Below are positions 34,627-47,261 of a stretch of DNA of 64,000 nucleotides, one piece after another. Source of the DNA: CAWKKW01 sp963850345 (GTDB lineage Bacteria; Acidobacteriota; Terriglobia; Terriglobales; Acidobacteriaceae). Both the position numbers and the translations under genes were made by a program. Position 1 is the first letter of the stretch, and each line of letters opens with the position of its first letter. Where the stretch lies: positions 1,240,001 to 1,304,000 of the forward strand of contig CAWKKW010000005.1 in the NCBI GenBank assembly GCA_963850345.1. The letters are read 5' to 3'. Under the pieces are notes generated by a model. The model did not search any database. It worked only from the letters and a program-made list of their open reading frames with translations, and was not told the DNA's origin.

Positions 34627-37197
34627 TCAGTTTCCGGCTGGATGGACGCTGCTCTCGGCCAGGCGGACACCGCTCAATCCGCTGATGTAGTGCGAAACGC
34701 CGCGGTAGAGAGACTCGGCGATGCGTTGACGGTAGGCAGGCTGGTGCAGCTCTTCCGCATCGTCGGGGTTGGTGAGGAAGGAAATCTCGGCGAGGATCGA
34801 AGGCATGTTGGCGCCGATGAGAACGACGAACGGCGCCTTCTTCACACCACGATCGCGCAATCCGGGATTGCCTTTGGTCAGGCCGTCGTAGAGATTCTTT
34901 TCAACGTCGGCAGCGAACTCGCGGGATTCATCGGTTTTGTCTTGGAGCGCGATCTTTTTCACCAGGTCGGAGAGCTGATGAATGGATTGCTGCGAGACAG
35001 CGTTTTCGCGCGCCGCGACTTCGAGCGCATCGGGCGATGAGGTGAAGTTAAGGTAGTAAGTCTCGACGCCGCGGGCTGCTGGATCCTGGCTCGAGTTCGC
35101 GTGAACAGAAATGAACAGATCGGCCTGCGCCTTGTTGGCGATCGCGGTGCGCGTCTCGAGCGGTACAAAGGTATCGTCGTCGCGGGTGAAGATGACGTCC
35201 GCACCGAGATGCTGCTTGAGCAGTTTGCCGAGGCGAAGCGCGACGTCGAGCACGACTTCTTTCTCTTCGATGCCCGCGGGGCCGAGCGTACCAGAGTCGT
35301 GCCCGCCATGTCCCGCATCGACCACGATGCGGCCAATCTTTAAGCCAAGTGCGCGAGAGAGCGAGCGCCCACCGCCCGCAGTCGGCTCGGCCTCGTGAAT
35401 GCCTGGTTCGCCGATGCTCGCCACCTCGCGTGTTCTTCGATTGGTGCGCGCGGGCGTGTCCGCCGGCTGCGGCGCGGGCGTGGTGCCTGCGACCGAATCC
35501 GAAACCGGAGCCGTTGTGGGACGCCGAGTGGCTTTCACCTTGTTGGGCTGATGACCGAGGCTGGCGATGTCCTGGATAGCTGTGCCCTGGGTCTGTGTAG
35601 CCTGCGCCACGGTAGTTTGGTCAGGCAAAGAGGACGCTGACGGAGTGCCGGTCGAAGGCGCAGATGCGTTGCTCTCCAGGCGACGAGTGGATGTGCGAGT
35701 GCTTGCGGTTGGATTGGGCGGCGTAGGCGCAGGTGCGGCGCTAATGGCGGAGTTCGGCGCAGGCTGCGCGGTCTGGGCCACGCTGTTCGCTGGAGCACCT
35801 TTGCGACCGTGAATATCGATGATGAGGCGATAGGGATTCGGCAGTAGAAAGGCCGAATAGTCACTGACGTCGCTCACGTCGAGCACCACGCGCGTGACTT
35901 CATTGGAGAACTGGGCGACGCGAATGCGTTTGAGAAAGCCATCGTCGGTCACCATGACGGATTTGCCGATGAGTTCCGGCGAGAGTCGTGCGCCGTGCAG
36001 ATCGAAGAAGATGCGATCGGGATCGGGGACGCGGGCGGCTTCGTATTCCACTTCGTTTTGGAGGTCGATGGCGACGCGCGTGTAGACCGGCGTGGACCAA
36101 TGCCGCACGCCGGTGACCAGGGGCAGGCGGCCGCGACGTGGAGGCGGAGGCGCGTTCAGCGCTGCTTCGGTGGGGTGCGCGGGTTCAGCATCACGAGCTG
36201 GCTCGCGAGTAAGTTCGCTGGCGAATTCAGGGCGTGGTTCGCGCGGCGCGTTCGAACTCTGCGCGACAGGCGTGGCGCCTGGGGCTGCTGTTGCCGCTTC
36301 CTGGTCTGATCCTGCGGTCTGCGGAACTGGTCTGGATCTGGGAGTAAGCGGCGGTGGCTGCGCAGAGATCGCTGCTTGCGACTGAATCGCCGCGGTCAGC
36401 ACCGTGTTGCGGGATTTCTTGCGGGCCGCGGAAGTGGCCGTCACCCGGTCGCGAGCCGGCGCGCCACTCTCGGCTGCCGCGTCTTCGGCCGAGATCGTAG
36501 CGGAGGGAGCAGCCTCAGCCGAGCGAGTGGATTTCGGCGCGGAGTTTGGCGCGGATTGAATCGCGGAGTTCGGCATAGATTGGGTAGCGAACTTCGGTGC
36601 GGACTTGAGGCCGGTGCGGCGTTCCGCCAGCTCTTCCGCGTGGATCTGCTTCCATCCCTGGCGCGCCTGGTCAGCCAGCGGGTTCTGGGGATAGAGCTTG
36701 AGAAATTGCTGAAAGCCGCTCTTGGCCGCGTCGCGATTGTTGAGATCGTGGCGGTAGATCTCCGCCTCGGTGAGCAGCGCGCTGAAACGGTAGCGGCTGC
36801 CGGGGTATTCGCGGCGCAGGAATTCATATTGGCCAACGGCGTCGTGCAGCGCCTTCTCGTCCTGGAAGATGCGCCCTTCCTCGGCCAGCAGGTCGGCCAC
36901 AGCGGCGATGCTGGCATCGGCTCGCGGGGACGCCGGGTCGTCGTGGTACACAGCGCGGAATGCGCTGAGCACGCGTTCGTAGTCGCGGCGTGTGCGCTGT
37001 TCTTCGGGGCGGCCCTCGAGAGCTTCGTGCAGGCGCTCCGCCTCTTCAAACGGAGAGAGCGCGATGGTCTGATGTGTGGCCGTTGGATGGCTTGCGGACT
37101 GCGCCGCACGCACGGCTCCCACGCCGAACGCTGCTCCGCCGAGGTCGGACAGGACCAGGGTGGCGAGAGCAATGGGCGTTAAGGCCAGGAGACGCAT
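34627..37197 (-). CDS. N-acetylmuramoyl-L-alanine amidase with TPR and AMIN domains
   Basis: This 856-residue exported enzyme cuts the amide bond between N-acetylmuramic acid and the stem peptide during cell separation. Order: signal peptide; a TPR/YbgF-like region (about 50-190, LYPQNPLADQARQGW); a low-complexity Ser/Ala/Pro/Gln linker with short PNSA repeats; an AMIN domain (about 355-455, VYTRVAIDLQNEVEYEAARV); a second linker; and amidase_3 (about 630-840). Zinc ligands are in VVDAGHGGHDSG (His), the following IEEKEVVLDV (Glu) and LFISVHANSS (His), with catalytic Glu in ILAEISFLTN. The ATG at 37197 has GGAGG upstream. It is unusually long for an AmiC-type enzyme because of the TPR part and linkers. 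Confidence 0.92.
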   Translation of the reverse strand: MRLLALTPIALATLVLSDLGGAAFGVGAVRAAQSASHPTATHQTIALSPFEEAERLHEALEGRPEEQRTRRDYERVLSAFRAVYHDDPASPRADASIAAVADLLAEEGRIFQDEKALHDAVGQYEFLRREYPGSRYRFSALLTEAEIYRHDLNNRDAAKSGFQQFLKLYPQNPLADQARQGWKQIHAEELAERRTGLKSAPKFATQSMPNSAIQSAPNSAPKSTRSAEAAPSATISAEDAAAESGAPARDRVTATSAARKKSRNTVLTAAIQSQAAISAQPPPLTPRSRPVPQTAGSDQEAATAAPGATPVAQSSNAPREPRPEFASELTREPARDAEPAHPTEAALNAPPPPRRGRLPLVTGVRHWSTPVYTRVAIDLQNEVEYEAARVPDPDRIFFDLHGARLSPELIGKSVMVTDDGFLKRIRVAQFSNEVTRVVLDVSDVSDYSAFLLPNPYRLIIDIHGRKGAPANSVAQTAQPAPNSAISAAPAPTPPNPTASTRTSTRRLESNASAPSTGTPSASSLPDQTTVAQATQTQGTAIQDIASLGHQPNKVKATRRPTTAPVSDSVAGTTPAPQPADTPARTNRRTREVASIGEPGIHEAEPTAGGGRSLSRALGLKIGRIVVDAGHGGHDSGTLGPAGIEEKEVVLDVALRLGKLLKQHLGADVIFTRDDDTFVPLETRTAIANKAQADLFISVHANSSQDPAARGVETYYLNFTSSPDALEVAARENAVSQQSIHQLSDLVKKIALQDKTDESREFAADVEKNLYDGLTKGNPGLRDRGVKKAPFVVLIGANMPSILAEISFLTNPDDAEELHQPAYRQRIAESLYRGVSHYISGLSGVRLAESSVHPAGN

Positions 37198-37493
37198 GCA
37201 TCCTCCAGAAGAAGCGGGTCGAGTTGGGATGCTGCGCGTCAGAAAACCAGTCAAAGAGCTACCCGATTATAGGTTGGACGCAGAAAACCCAGCAATGCGG
37301 GGGTGCCGCGAAGGACAACGCGAGCCGACAGCGCCGCAACAAACGTAAGTTGAAGAAGAGGTGCGGCTTAGATCCTCAAGACCGGCAGGTGTGAATCTGC
37401 TCGGACGGCAGAAATACTGCTGGCAAAAACCAGGCCCGCTCGTGGGGAACTCCGAGGCTGCAGGTCCCTCCGCCGGCAAGCGTCGATGCGGCA

Positions 37494-40175
<2,682 letters not shown>

Positions 40176-40242
40176 AGAGACTCTTAGTTTACCGGGAAGG
40201 GGGGTGCGAAGCTATCAAGCGTTCGCGCAGGCTTTGGTTGGC

Positions 40243-41037
40243 TCAGGCAAGCGGCTGCCAGATGCATCCTTCCAGCAACTCGCGTGAGTCGCTTGCGAGT
40301 CTCAGGGAAGCAAAGCAAGCGGCATTCTGCTGCATCTTCACAGAAGAGACGAGCGCGTCAAAGGCGTCCTCTGAGGATGCGGCCTGTTTCCGAATTACAT
40401 CGGAAAGTTCGCTGAACTCCGGCCTCTTTAGATATCCCAGGCGTGCCTCCGCGCGGCTCTTATGAACCGGTCCGGTAAGCAGCCGCGGATAGATCTCCAC
40501 CACCAATGGGTAAGCCGCAGGGTGAAATGGCCAGACCGAGAACCCGGCACTTCGCAGGCCTGCCAGTGTGGCTTGGCCGCGAATGGAACCAGTGCCGACG
40601 GCCCCGGCTCCGCCAATCTGGAAGGGCGACTTGGGCACAATTCCCTTCACCGAGATAGTCCGCTCCGTGACACGAAATCCTTCCGCGTGGTGCGTGTCGG
40701 GGCATTTCTTCGCAGGCCGCCCCCAGAAGGGAGCCTCGCAAGCTCGCAGCCAGTCTTCGCCATGGTCACTCGCCGCATGCCAGAGATCTTCGACCGCAGT
40801 AAAACCACGCGACTCGAAAAGGCTTTGCGGGAAGCTGAATGCGAAGTCTAATCCGACCACCATGCTCGGCGTCTTGGCAGCTTCGCCTATCAACCACGCA
40901 CAAACCTGCTCGCGAGTCTTTCCGGCGTGCAGTTCCACTCTGTCCCCTTGCAGATCCGCGATCCAGATGTGCTTCCTCTGCCCGCTGAGGCTCGCGTCCC
41001 CAGACCAGTCGACGGCAATGATGCGCCCGGGGTTCAT
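40243..41037 (-). CDS. DUF429 domain protein (RNase H-like fold)
   Basis: The 264-residue protein begins with IIAVDWSGDASLSGQRKHIW, the DUF429 N-terminal strand carrying a conserved Asp as in RNase H-like folds. Further acidic positions are in VVGLDFAFSFP (second Asp) and VVEIYPRL (Glu), and SEDAFDALVSSV near the C-terminus keeps a late Asp. That is the acidic arrangement expected of a nuclease-type active site, but no activity is established for the family. Its ATG overlaps the recX stop codon (ATGA), so the two are translationally coupled. Confidence 0.8.
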   Translation of the reverse strand: MNPGRIIAVDWSGDASLSGQRKHIWIADLQGDRVELHAGKTREQVCAWLIGEAAKTPSMVVGLDFAFSFPQSLFESRGFTAVEDLWHAASDHGEDWLRACEAPFWGRPAKKCPDTHHAEGFRVTERTISVKGIVPKSPFQIGGAGAVGTGSIRGQATLAGLRSAGFSVWPFHPAAYPLVVEIYPRLLTGPVHKSRAEARLGYLKRPEFSELSDVIRKQAASSEDAFDALVSSVKMQQNAACFASLRLASDSRELLEGCIWQPLA

Positions 41038-41594
41038 TCGTCAGTCCCACCTTGCGGAGCCGCCGACTCAAGGGCTGCGATAGCCTCTTCGTCAATCTGC
41101 CAGTGCTTGAGTATTTTGAAGATCACGCCCGGAGAGAAGCCGGCGCGCACCAACTGGCGCATCACACGGGCAGCCTGCTTGTCGTCTGTGGGCTGCGCGA
41201 TTCGTTTGCGCTCGAGGTGGCGGCGGGCCAGGTCCTCTTCGCTCACGTGTTCATAGGCGGTGTCGAGGGTGCGGGTGATCAGTTCGGGGTGAACGCCTTT
41301 GCGGTAGAGTTCCGACTGGACGCGGCGCTTGCCGAACTTCTCATTCTCCTGCCGCATGCGGGTATAGTCGGCCGCATACGCGCTGTCGTTGAGGAACTTG
41401 TATTCCTTGAGCTTGGCGATGACCGCGTTCATCTTGACTTCGCCGGCCTCGCCCTCTTCGACGCGCTTTCTCATCAGCCGCTTCAGCTCCGCGACTGTGC
41501 GCATGCGCCGGCCCAGCGCCGACACCGCGTAAGTGTAGAGGGCGGGTTCGTCGAGAGGTTCCTGTGGCTTGCGCGACTTGCGGCTAAAGGACAT
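41034..41594 (-). CDS. recX: RecX family regulatory protein
   Basis: RecX binds RecA filaments and limits their activity. The 186-residue protein shows three-helix repeats of the family: YTYAVSALGRRMRTVAELKR, YKFLNDSAYAADYTRMRQ with FGKRRVQSELYRKGV, and the C-terminal RVMRQLVRAGFSPGVIFKIL. Length is normal. recA is not in the window. The stop codon overlaps the start of the DUF429 gene, and alaS follows, so recX, DUF429 and alaS may form one transcription unit. Confidence 0.9.
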   Translation of the reverse strand: MSFSRKSRKPQEPLDEPALYTYAVSALGRRMRTVAELKRLMRKRVEEGEAGEVKMNAVIAKLKEYKFLNDSAYAADYTRMRQENEKFGKRRVQSELYRKGVHPELITRTLDTAYEHVSEEDLARRHLERKRIAQPTDDKQAARVMRQLVRAGFSPGVIFKILKHWQIDEEAIAALESAAPQGGTDE

Positions 41595-41678
41595 AAAGCC
41601 CTGAGGAGAGCGCTGAGAAAACAGCCGGGAACGGCGGGGCGCAATAAGCTGGTGAGCCTGCCGAGAATATTCGGACGC

Positions 41679-43859
41679 TCACTTGGTCCATTGATCGACC
41701 CAGTCGCTGACCGTCTGGTTCCAGAGTCGAGAGTTTTGCGGCTTCAGCACCCAGTGTCCTTCGTCGGGAAAGTAGAGCATCTTCGACGGAACGTTGAGTC
41801 GCTGCAGCGTGGTGAAGAGATCGAATCCCTGCGAGACGTCGAGACGGAAATCCAATTGCCCGTGGATCACCAGGGTCGGCGTCTTGAAGTTCTTGGCCGC
41901 GAGCGCCGGCGACCATTTGCGATAGGGATTCTGCGCGGTCGGCTTGCCATAGTAATCCCACGGCTTGCCTTTGAACTCCCATTCGTTGAACCACAGCTCT
42001 TCGGTCGAGCCGTAGGCTGCCTCAGGGTTGAACATGCCATCGTGCGAGACGATGCACTTGAAGCGGTTGGTATGGCCGAGAACCCAGTTGGCCATGTAGC
42101 CGCCATAGCTGGCGCCAAGCGCGCATTCGCGATTCTTGTCGATGAAGGAGTAGTGCTGCTCCGCGTAGTCGAGGCCGCGCATCAGGTCGATGAAGGGCTT
42201 GCCGCCCCAGTCGCCGTTCACGCCGTCGGTGAAGGCCTGCCCGTAACCGGTAGACCCGCGCGAATTGATCATCACCACGACATAGCCGCTGGCAGCGAAG
42301 TACTCCGCGTTCCAGCGATACGACCATGCGTCGCCCCAGGCGCCCTGGGGTCCGCCGTGCATGAGGAACTTCACCGGATACTTCTTCGCCGGATCGAAGG
42401 CGGGTGGCTTGATGACGAATCCCTGCACGCGGACTTTGCCGATCGAGGTGAACCAGAAAGACTCCATCGCGGGCAGATCCAACTGGTTGAGAAGAGCATC
42501 GTTGAGATGAGTGAGCTGCGCGGACTCCGTTGAGACACTCGCCGCGCCAGCAGGAGAAGCGCCTCCCGCGGTTTCGGGTCGATCTGTCGGCGAAGCGGAT
42601 ACGGTGAAGACTTCGCCAGGTTGCCGGACCGTCACGCGCGATACGACCAGGGTCTTGCTGTCGGGTAGGACATGCAGGTCACCGAACTCGCCATGGATCG
42701 CCGGATCCTTAAGATCTTTTCCGTCGACCAATCGGCCAAGATGGGACCCATCCATGCCCACCGAAAAAATCGGAGCTTCCCCCTTGTCGCCCGCTACGAA
42801 GTAGATCGTCTTCGAATCCGGAGCCCACGCAAATTCGTCTACCCAACGGTCGAAGTTCGGCAGAATGTCTTTGATCTGTTTGGACTGCCGGTCATAGAGA
42901 ACCAGCCGGAACTTATCGCTCTCATAGCCGGCGCGGGCCTGCGAACGCCAGGCAATGTACTTGCCATCGGGCGAGTAGGCGGGACTGAAATCGCCGCCGG
43001 GACTTGTGGAGACCTTCACCGGTTTGGCGCCGGCATTCGTCAGGTCGAGGGTGAAGATGTCCACGTTGGTGCTGGTTGCCGGCATCGGGTCGAGGTTCTC
43101 TTCAAAGGCGAGTTCCCTGCCGTCCGGCGAAAAGGCGTAGGCCATGGGCCCACCGAGCGAGAAGGGAGGGACGTCGTGCGTGTCGCCGGGTGTGAGGTCG
43201 CGCGGCGTGCCGCCATTGGCTGGGACCAGGAATAAGTGGCTCCGCTTCTCACCCGAATAGGCATTCCAGTGCCGGTACAGAAGTTGCGTAAAGATCCGGG
43301 CCTTCACTTTGGATTTTGCCTGTTCCTCATCTCGAGTGCGGTTGCAATCGTCGTCTCTGCAGTCGGGATAGACCGCAGAGGTGAAGAGGATGTTCTGTCC
43401 ATCGGGCGACCAGAGCGCACCATCGGCCTCGGTGCTGATGCTGGTGAATCGGTGCGGATCGCCCAGTGTGCCCTGGGCGGTATCGAAGCTGGCGAGATAG
43501 ATCTGCTGTCCGCCTTCGCGCGCGCTCAGGAAGAGTATCTGCTTGCCGTCCGGCGAGAAGCGGCCTCCACTCTCTCCGGCGAGGGAATCGGTGAGGGGCT
43601 TAGCGAGTTCGCTTTGGGCGCCGGCCTTACTGACGGGAACGATGCAGAGGTGCGATGTCTTGGTGTTCTTGTCCAGGTCGACATCGGTCGCGGCGAAGAG
43701 AACCCAATGGCCGTCGGGCGAGACGGCGATGTCGCCGAGTCGGCGCATCTTCATCAGGTCTTCAAACTGCATGGCCCGCCGAGACTGGGCAGACGCGAGC
43801 GGTCCGAACCACGCAAGCGAGAGCAGCGCGAACATCAAAACTTGTCGAAATCGAGACAT
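41679..43859 (-). CDS. Secreted S9 family prolyl oligopeptidase-type peptidase
   Basis: This 726-residue exported serine peptidase has a signal peptide (VLMFALLSLAWFGPLASAQ), a seven-bladed WD40-like propeller with repeated phrases such as VSPDGHWVLFAATDVD and FSPDGKQILFLS, and a C-terminal alpha/beta hydrolase domain. The catalytic Ser is in ALGASYGGYMANW (GxSxGG), the Asp in VIHGQLDFRLDV and the His in PDEGHWVLKPQ. Members remove dipeptides or small peptides and suit extracellular protein use. The ATG at 43859 was chosen for GGAG four bases upstream and the following signal peptide; a longer frame to 43904 exists. Confidence 0.92.
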   Translation of the reverse strand: MSRFRQVLMFALLSLAWFGPLASAQSRRAMQFEDLMKMRRLGDIAVSPDGHWVLFAATDVDLDKNTKTSHLCIVPVSKAGAQSELAKPLTDSLAGESGGRFSPDGKQILFLSAREGGQQIYLASFDTAQGTLGDPHRFTSISTEADGALWSPDGQNILFTSAVYPDCRDDDCNRTRDEEQAKSKVKARIFTQLLYRHWNAYSGEKRSHLFLVPANGGTPRDLTPGDTHDVPPFSLGGPMAYAFSPDGRELAFEENLDPMPATSTNVDIFTLDLTNAGAKPVKVSTSPGGDFSPAYSPDGKYIAWRSQARAGYESDKFRLVLYDRQSKQIKDILPNFDRWVDEFAWAPDSKTIYFVAGDKGEAPIFSVGMDGSHLGRLVDGKDLKDPAIHGEFGDLHVLPDSKTLVVSRVTVRQPGEVFTVSASPTDRPETAGGASPAGAASVSTESAQLTHLNDALLNQLDLPAMESFWFTSIGKVRVQGFVIKPPAFDPAKKYPVKFLMHGGPQGAWGDAWSYRWNAEYFAASGYVVVMINSRGSTGYGQAFTDGVNGDWGGKPFIDLMRGLDYAEQHYSFIDKNRECALGASYGGYMANWVLGHTNRFKCIVSHDGMFNPEAAYGSTEELWFNEWEFKGKPWDYYGKPTAQNPYRKWSPALAAKNFKTPTLVIHGQLDFRLDVSQGFDLFTTLQRLNVPSKMLYFPDEGHWVLKPQNSRLWNQTVSDWVDQWTK

Positions 43860-44041
43860 CAAACTCCTTCGGTGGTTGGACTGGCGCAGCAAGTGAACGC
43901 GCAAAGGCGAGGACTCCAGTTGAAATAGCGAAGACCTGCCAGTGTAAATGCTGGGGCTACGGCTCGTCGGTGTCGGTGCAGATTTGTGACGATCGGAAAC
44001 GGCAGGCCGGTAAATACCGAGAGCGGACGCGGAAGGGAGGG

Positions 44042-46072
44042 TTAGTGTACGAAGGCCTCGCCGGCAGAGCTTCGCAGCGGCGCCAGCGATGTGAGGGGCA
44101 TTTCAATCAGCACAGCGGCTCCCCGCGGAGGAAGATTGTAGGCCGTGATCTCGCCGCCGTGTTCCCGAACGATCGCATAACAGATGCTGAGGCCGAGGCC
44201 GGGACCTTCTCCAGGCTGCTTGGTGGTAAAGAACGGATCGAAGACGCGGCTGGGGTTAGGAAACCCCGGCCCGGAATCCGTCACCAGGATCTGAACATGC
44301 TCGCGAGCGCTGGTCAGATCTACGCGGATCAGGCGGTCTTCGAGCGAACGCGAGTGCTGCACCGCTTCGACAGCGTTGTTAAGTACCTGGATCAGGACCT
44401 GGCGGAGCTGATCGCTGTTGGCTCGTAAGGGTGGCAAGTTCTCGGCCAGCGTCATGCGGAACTCGATTCCCAAGCGATCAAGCTCCGCTTTCCGCAGCAG
44501 ATAAATGTCCTGCAGCAGTTCCACGATGGCAACCGGTTCGTGGCCTTGCGGAGCGGGCCGCCAGAAGCGAATCAAGCTGTCGATGATCTGCTTCATGCGC
44601 AGCGACTCGGTGCGGATGATCGTGGCATTGCGGCGAACCGATTCCTCGTTCGCGCCATCTTCGATCAATTCCGCGTAGCCCATTACGACGGTCAGAGGAT
44701 TGTTGAGCTCGTGAGCCACGCCGCCTGCGAGTTGTCCCAGACCAGCGAGTTTTTCCGAACGCGTGACCCGGTCCAGCAGAACATTATTTTCGCGGGCGGC
44801 AGCCGTGCGCGCCACCAGGAGTTCCAGAGGGAGCAGATCGTCGGTGTGCAGCGGCTCAGCGGGATTCTTGAGGCCGCTCAGCAGGACGACGCCATCCAGC
44901 CGCTCGGCGTTGGTGCTCATCGGGATCACGTGCGCGGTGGTGAAATTCAGGCTTTCCAGGTCATCTCCCGGGACAAAGAGAGGCCGCAGATCCACGGTGT
45001 AGGTGTTGGCCAGTTCGCGGGAGACGCCGGGGGAGTTGCGGTAGACCTGCATGGCGGCAGAGGTGGAGCGCCTGCCCAATTCGTCGAGTGCCTGAACGAG
45101 TGCCGGTTCAGCGCCCGCACTTGCGGCAACGTAGTAATGATCCTCCACCGTGCGAAGGCAGAGGACGACCTGACGAAAACGACTGTTTGCGGCGACGACC
45201 GCACACAGACGCGCATAAGCGGGTGCAGGGTCGGTCCCCGGCAAAATCGCGACGTTGAGCTTGGCGTACTCCTCAAGCTCACGGCGCGCACGGCGGTCCC
45301 GCTGGGTAGCCGCGTCGTTGATGGCTACCTCTTCTTCAAGGACGAGCACGATCATCCCCATCGCGGTCATCACCTTCATCAGGTTGGTGAGGCGGGACAC
45401 GAACACCAGGGCCGGCACGCCGAGGTGCAGCGGTGTATGCAGCGCCGGGGGTAAGGCCCAAAGCAGTAGACCGGTCACTGTAAACACCACGCCGGCGCTG
45501 ACCCGCCGATAGCTGCCGAGAATCAGCAGTGCGGTAATGAACTGAATGCCGGCGCGGGCGAGGTAGATGACGACCAGGTAGTGCTCATGCCAGGCGAGAT
45601 CGATGCACAGCAAACCCACGGCGACAGAAAAGAAGACGGTAAACCCAACCGGCAGGATGTTTTCTTCGCAGCTCCACAAGGTGGCGATGTAGACCGTCGC
45701 AACCGCGTTCGCCAGCAGGAGGCAGCGGACTAAAAGGCCGGGGTGGGGGAAGAGCGACATCAGTACGGTGAAGGCGATCAACGGCGCAGCGGCCGCCACC
45801 ACGTAGTAGATCTTGTGTTTGCGTCCGAACTTGAGCGGAGACATGGAGCCGAGAAACATGACCCCGGCCATCTCCAGGCTGCAATTGGCGACGGCCGCTA
45901 GAGCGGGGGTTGCAATCCCCTTGAGCTCGAGGATGATGCGGAGAATGGCGAAGAGCCATCCGATCAGCCATAAGAGGGTCCGGGTGGTCCGGGACCGGAG
46001 ATAGAGCCCGGCAAACACTGATACCAGAAAGCTCAGCAGGATCAGCGTCGGGATCTGGTAGTAGTCCGCCAT
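44042..46072 (-). CDS. Membrane-bound sensor histidine kinase (orphan)
   Basis: The 676-residue protein has about seven N-terminal hydrophobic segments (residues 5-240), a GAF-like middle region (about 270-425), then HisKA and HATPase_c domains. The phospho-accepting His is in GGVAHELNNPLTVVMGYAEL. The ATP-binding boxes are VLIQVLNNAVEAV (N), VTDSGPGFP (G1) and GEGPGLGLSICYAIVREHGG (G2). So it is a HisKA (ntrB-like) kinase that should autophosphorylate. No response regulator gene is adjacent, so the partner is elsewhere. No clear ribosome-binding site is seen at the ATG at 46072, but the hydrophobic N-terminus supports it. Confidence 0.9.
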   Translation of the reverse strand: MADYYQIPTLILLSFLVSVFAGLYLRSRTTRTLLWLIGWLFAILRIILELKGIATPALAAVANCSLEMAGVMFLGSMSPLKFGRKHKIYYVVAAAAPLIAFTVLMSLFPHPGLLVRCLLLANAVATVYIATLWSCEENILPVGFTVFFSVAVGLLCIDLAWHEHYLVVIYLARAGIQFITALLILGSYRRVSAGVVFTVTGLLLWALPPALHTPLHLGVPALVFVSRLTNLMKVMTAMGMIVLVLEEEVAINDAATQRDRRARRELEEYAKLNVAILPGTDPAPAYARLCAVVAANSRFRQVVLCLRTVEDHYYVAASAGAEPALVQALDELGRRSTSAAMQVYRNSPGVSRELANTYTVDLRPLFVPGDDLESLNFTTAHVIPMSTNAERLDGVVLLSGLKNPAEPLHTDDLLPLELLVARTAAARENNVLLDRVTRSEKLAGLGQLAGGVAHELNNPLTVVMGYAELIEDGANEESVRRNATIIRTESLRMKQIIDSLIRFWRPAPQGHEPVAIVELLQDIYLLRKAELDRLGIEFRMTLAENLPPLRANSDQLRQVLIQVLNNAVEAVQHSRSLEDRLIRVDLTSAREHVQILVTDSGPGFPNPSRVFDPFFTTKQPGEGPGLGLSICYAIVREHGGEITAYNLPPRGAAVLIEMPLTSLAPLRSSAGEAFVH

Positions 46073-46247
46073 CCAGGGCAGTTCCTAAGTTTCAAGTCTG
46101 GTAAACAATCCCGGCAATTTACAGCCCAAGCCACCGCCGAGAGGTCCATGTCGGGAGTTTCCGCGTCTATTGTTACATCAGGCATTCTTTTTGCGTCACA
46201 CTGAAGGTTCCATTCCGGGCCATCGTTCCAAAGGGGAGCAGCAGAGC

Positions 46248-47213
46248 GTGGATTTAATCAAGCATGGATTGGCGAGGAGCGGCCGTAAGGCAGTGGTCGC
46301 CTTGTTTTTGGGAATAGCGGGGGCCGCGAGCGCCCAGGTGACGTATACGCCCATGCCGCTGGACCAGGGGTTTGGCCCACTGGATACTACGGCTCCGTCC
46401 GTCCCGGCGGAGCAGCTCATTACCAAGTTCGCCAGTAAGGAAGCGGAGTTTCGCCAAGCCCTCGACAACTACACCTACCATCGCACTGTGCGCGTCCAGA
46501 CGGTGGACGACGACGGCAAGGTAGACGGCGAGTACTTCGAGGAAGCCGACATCTCCTTTGACTCGACCGGCAAGCGAACTGAGCATGTCACCTTCGCCCC
46601 AGCCAACAGCCTGGAGCGGATCTCGATGAGCCCGGCGGATTTTCAGGACATCCAGCAGCGCCTGCCGTTTGTTTTGACGACCGAAGACATCGGGCAGTAC
46701 GACGTGACCTACGCCGGCAAGCAGAAGGTGGATGATCTGGACACGTACGTGTTCGATGTGAAGCCGAAGCGAATTGAGAAGAACAAGCGGTATTTCCAGG
46801 GCAAGATCTGGGTCGATGCGCAGGATTATCAAATCGTCGTGACCAACGGAAAGAACGTGCCCGACGACACTCGCAAGGGGCACGAAGATTTGTCACCGCC
46901 ATTCACCACCTATCGCGAACAGGTGGACGGCAAGTACTGGTTCCCGGTCTATACCAAGGGCGAGGGCGTGCTGCACTTTCAGGGCGGGTCCGGTTATATG
47001 GGCAACGAAGTGCATATTCGCGAAACGCTCAAGTATTCGAACTACAAGCAGTTCAAATCAACCATCAAGATTCTCTACGGCGGACAGGACATCACCAATA
47101 ACGGCGACGCGAAGGGACAGGGGGCGCCGCAACAGACGCCGCAGGGGACACCGCAGCAGAACCCGCAAGGTGCACCGCAACCAGCTTCACCACCGGCGAA
47201 TGCGCCTAAGTAG
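46248..47213 (+). CDS. Secreted hypothetical protein with Pro/Gln-rich tail
   Basis: The 321-residue protein starts with a signal peptide (RKAVVALFLGIAGAASAQ). The GTG at 46248 was chosen because GGGGAG lies about nine bases upstream. The mature domain (about 60-280) looks like an extended beta-sheet fold: TVDDDGKVDGEYFEEADISF, YVFDVKPKRIEKNKRYFQGK and IWVDAQDYQIVVTNGK. Such patterns recall LolA/LolB-type half-barrel carriers, but the match is only by appearance. The last 30 residues are a low-complexity Pro/Gln/Gly repeat (GTPQQNPQGAPQPA). It is divergent from the histidine kinase gene, leaving open that the kinase controls it. Confidence 0.7.
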   Translation: MDLIKHGLARSGRKAVVALFLGIAGAASAQVTYTPMPLDQGFGPLDTTAPSVPAEQLITKFASKEAEFRQALDNYTYHRTVRVQTVDDDGKVDGEYFEEADISFDSTGKRTEHVTFAPANSLERISMSPADFQDIQQRLPFVLTTEDIGQYDVTYAGKQKVDDLDTYVFDVKPKRIEKNKRYFQGKIWVDAQDYQIVVTNGKNVPDDTRKGHEDLSPPFTTYREQVDGKYWFPVYTKGEGVLHFQGGSGYMGNEVHIRETLKYSNYKQFKSTIKILYGGQDITNNGDAKGQGAPQQTPQGTPQQNPQGAPQPASPPANAPK

Positions 47214-47261
47214 TTTGCTGCTTGGGGTCGAGCAACTGCCGTTGAGGTCGCGTGCTCTCGG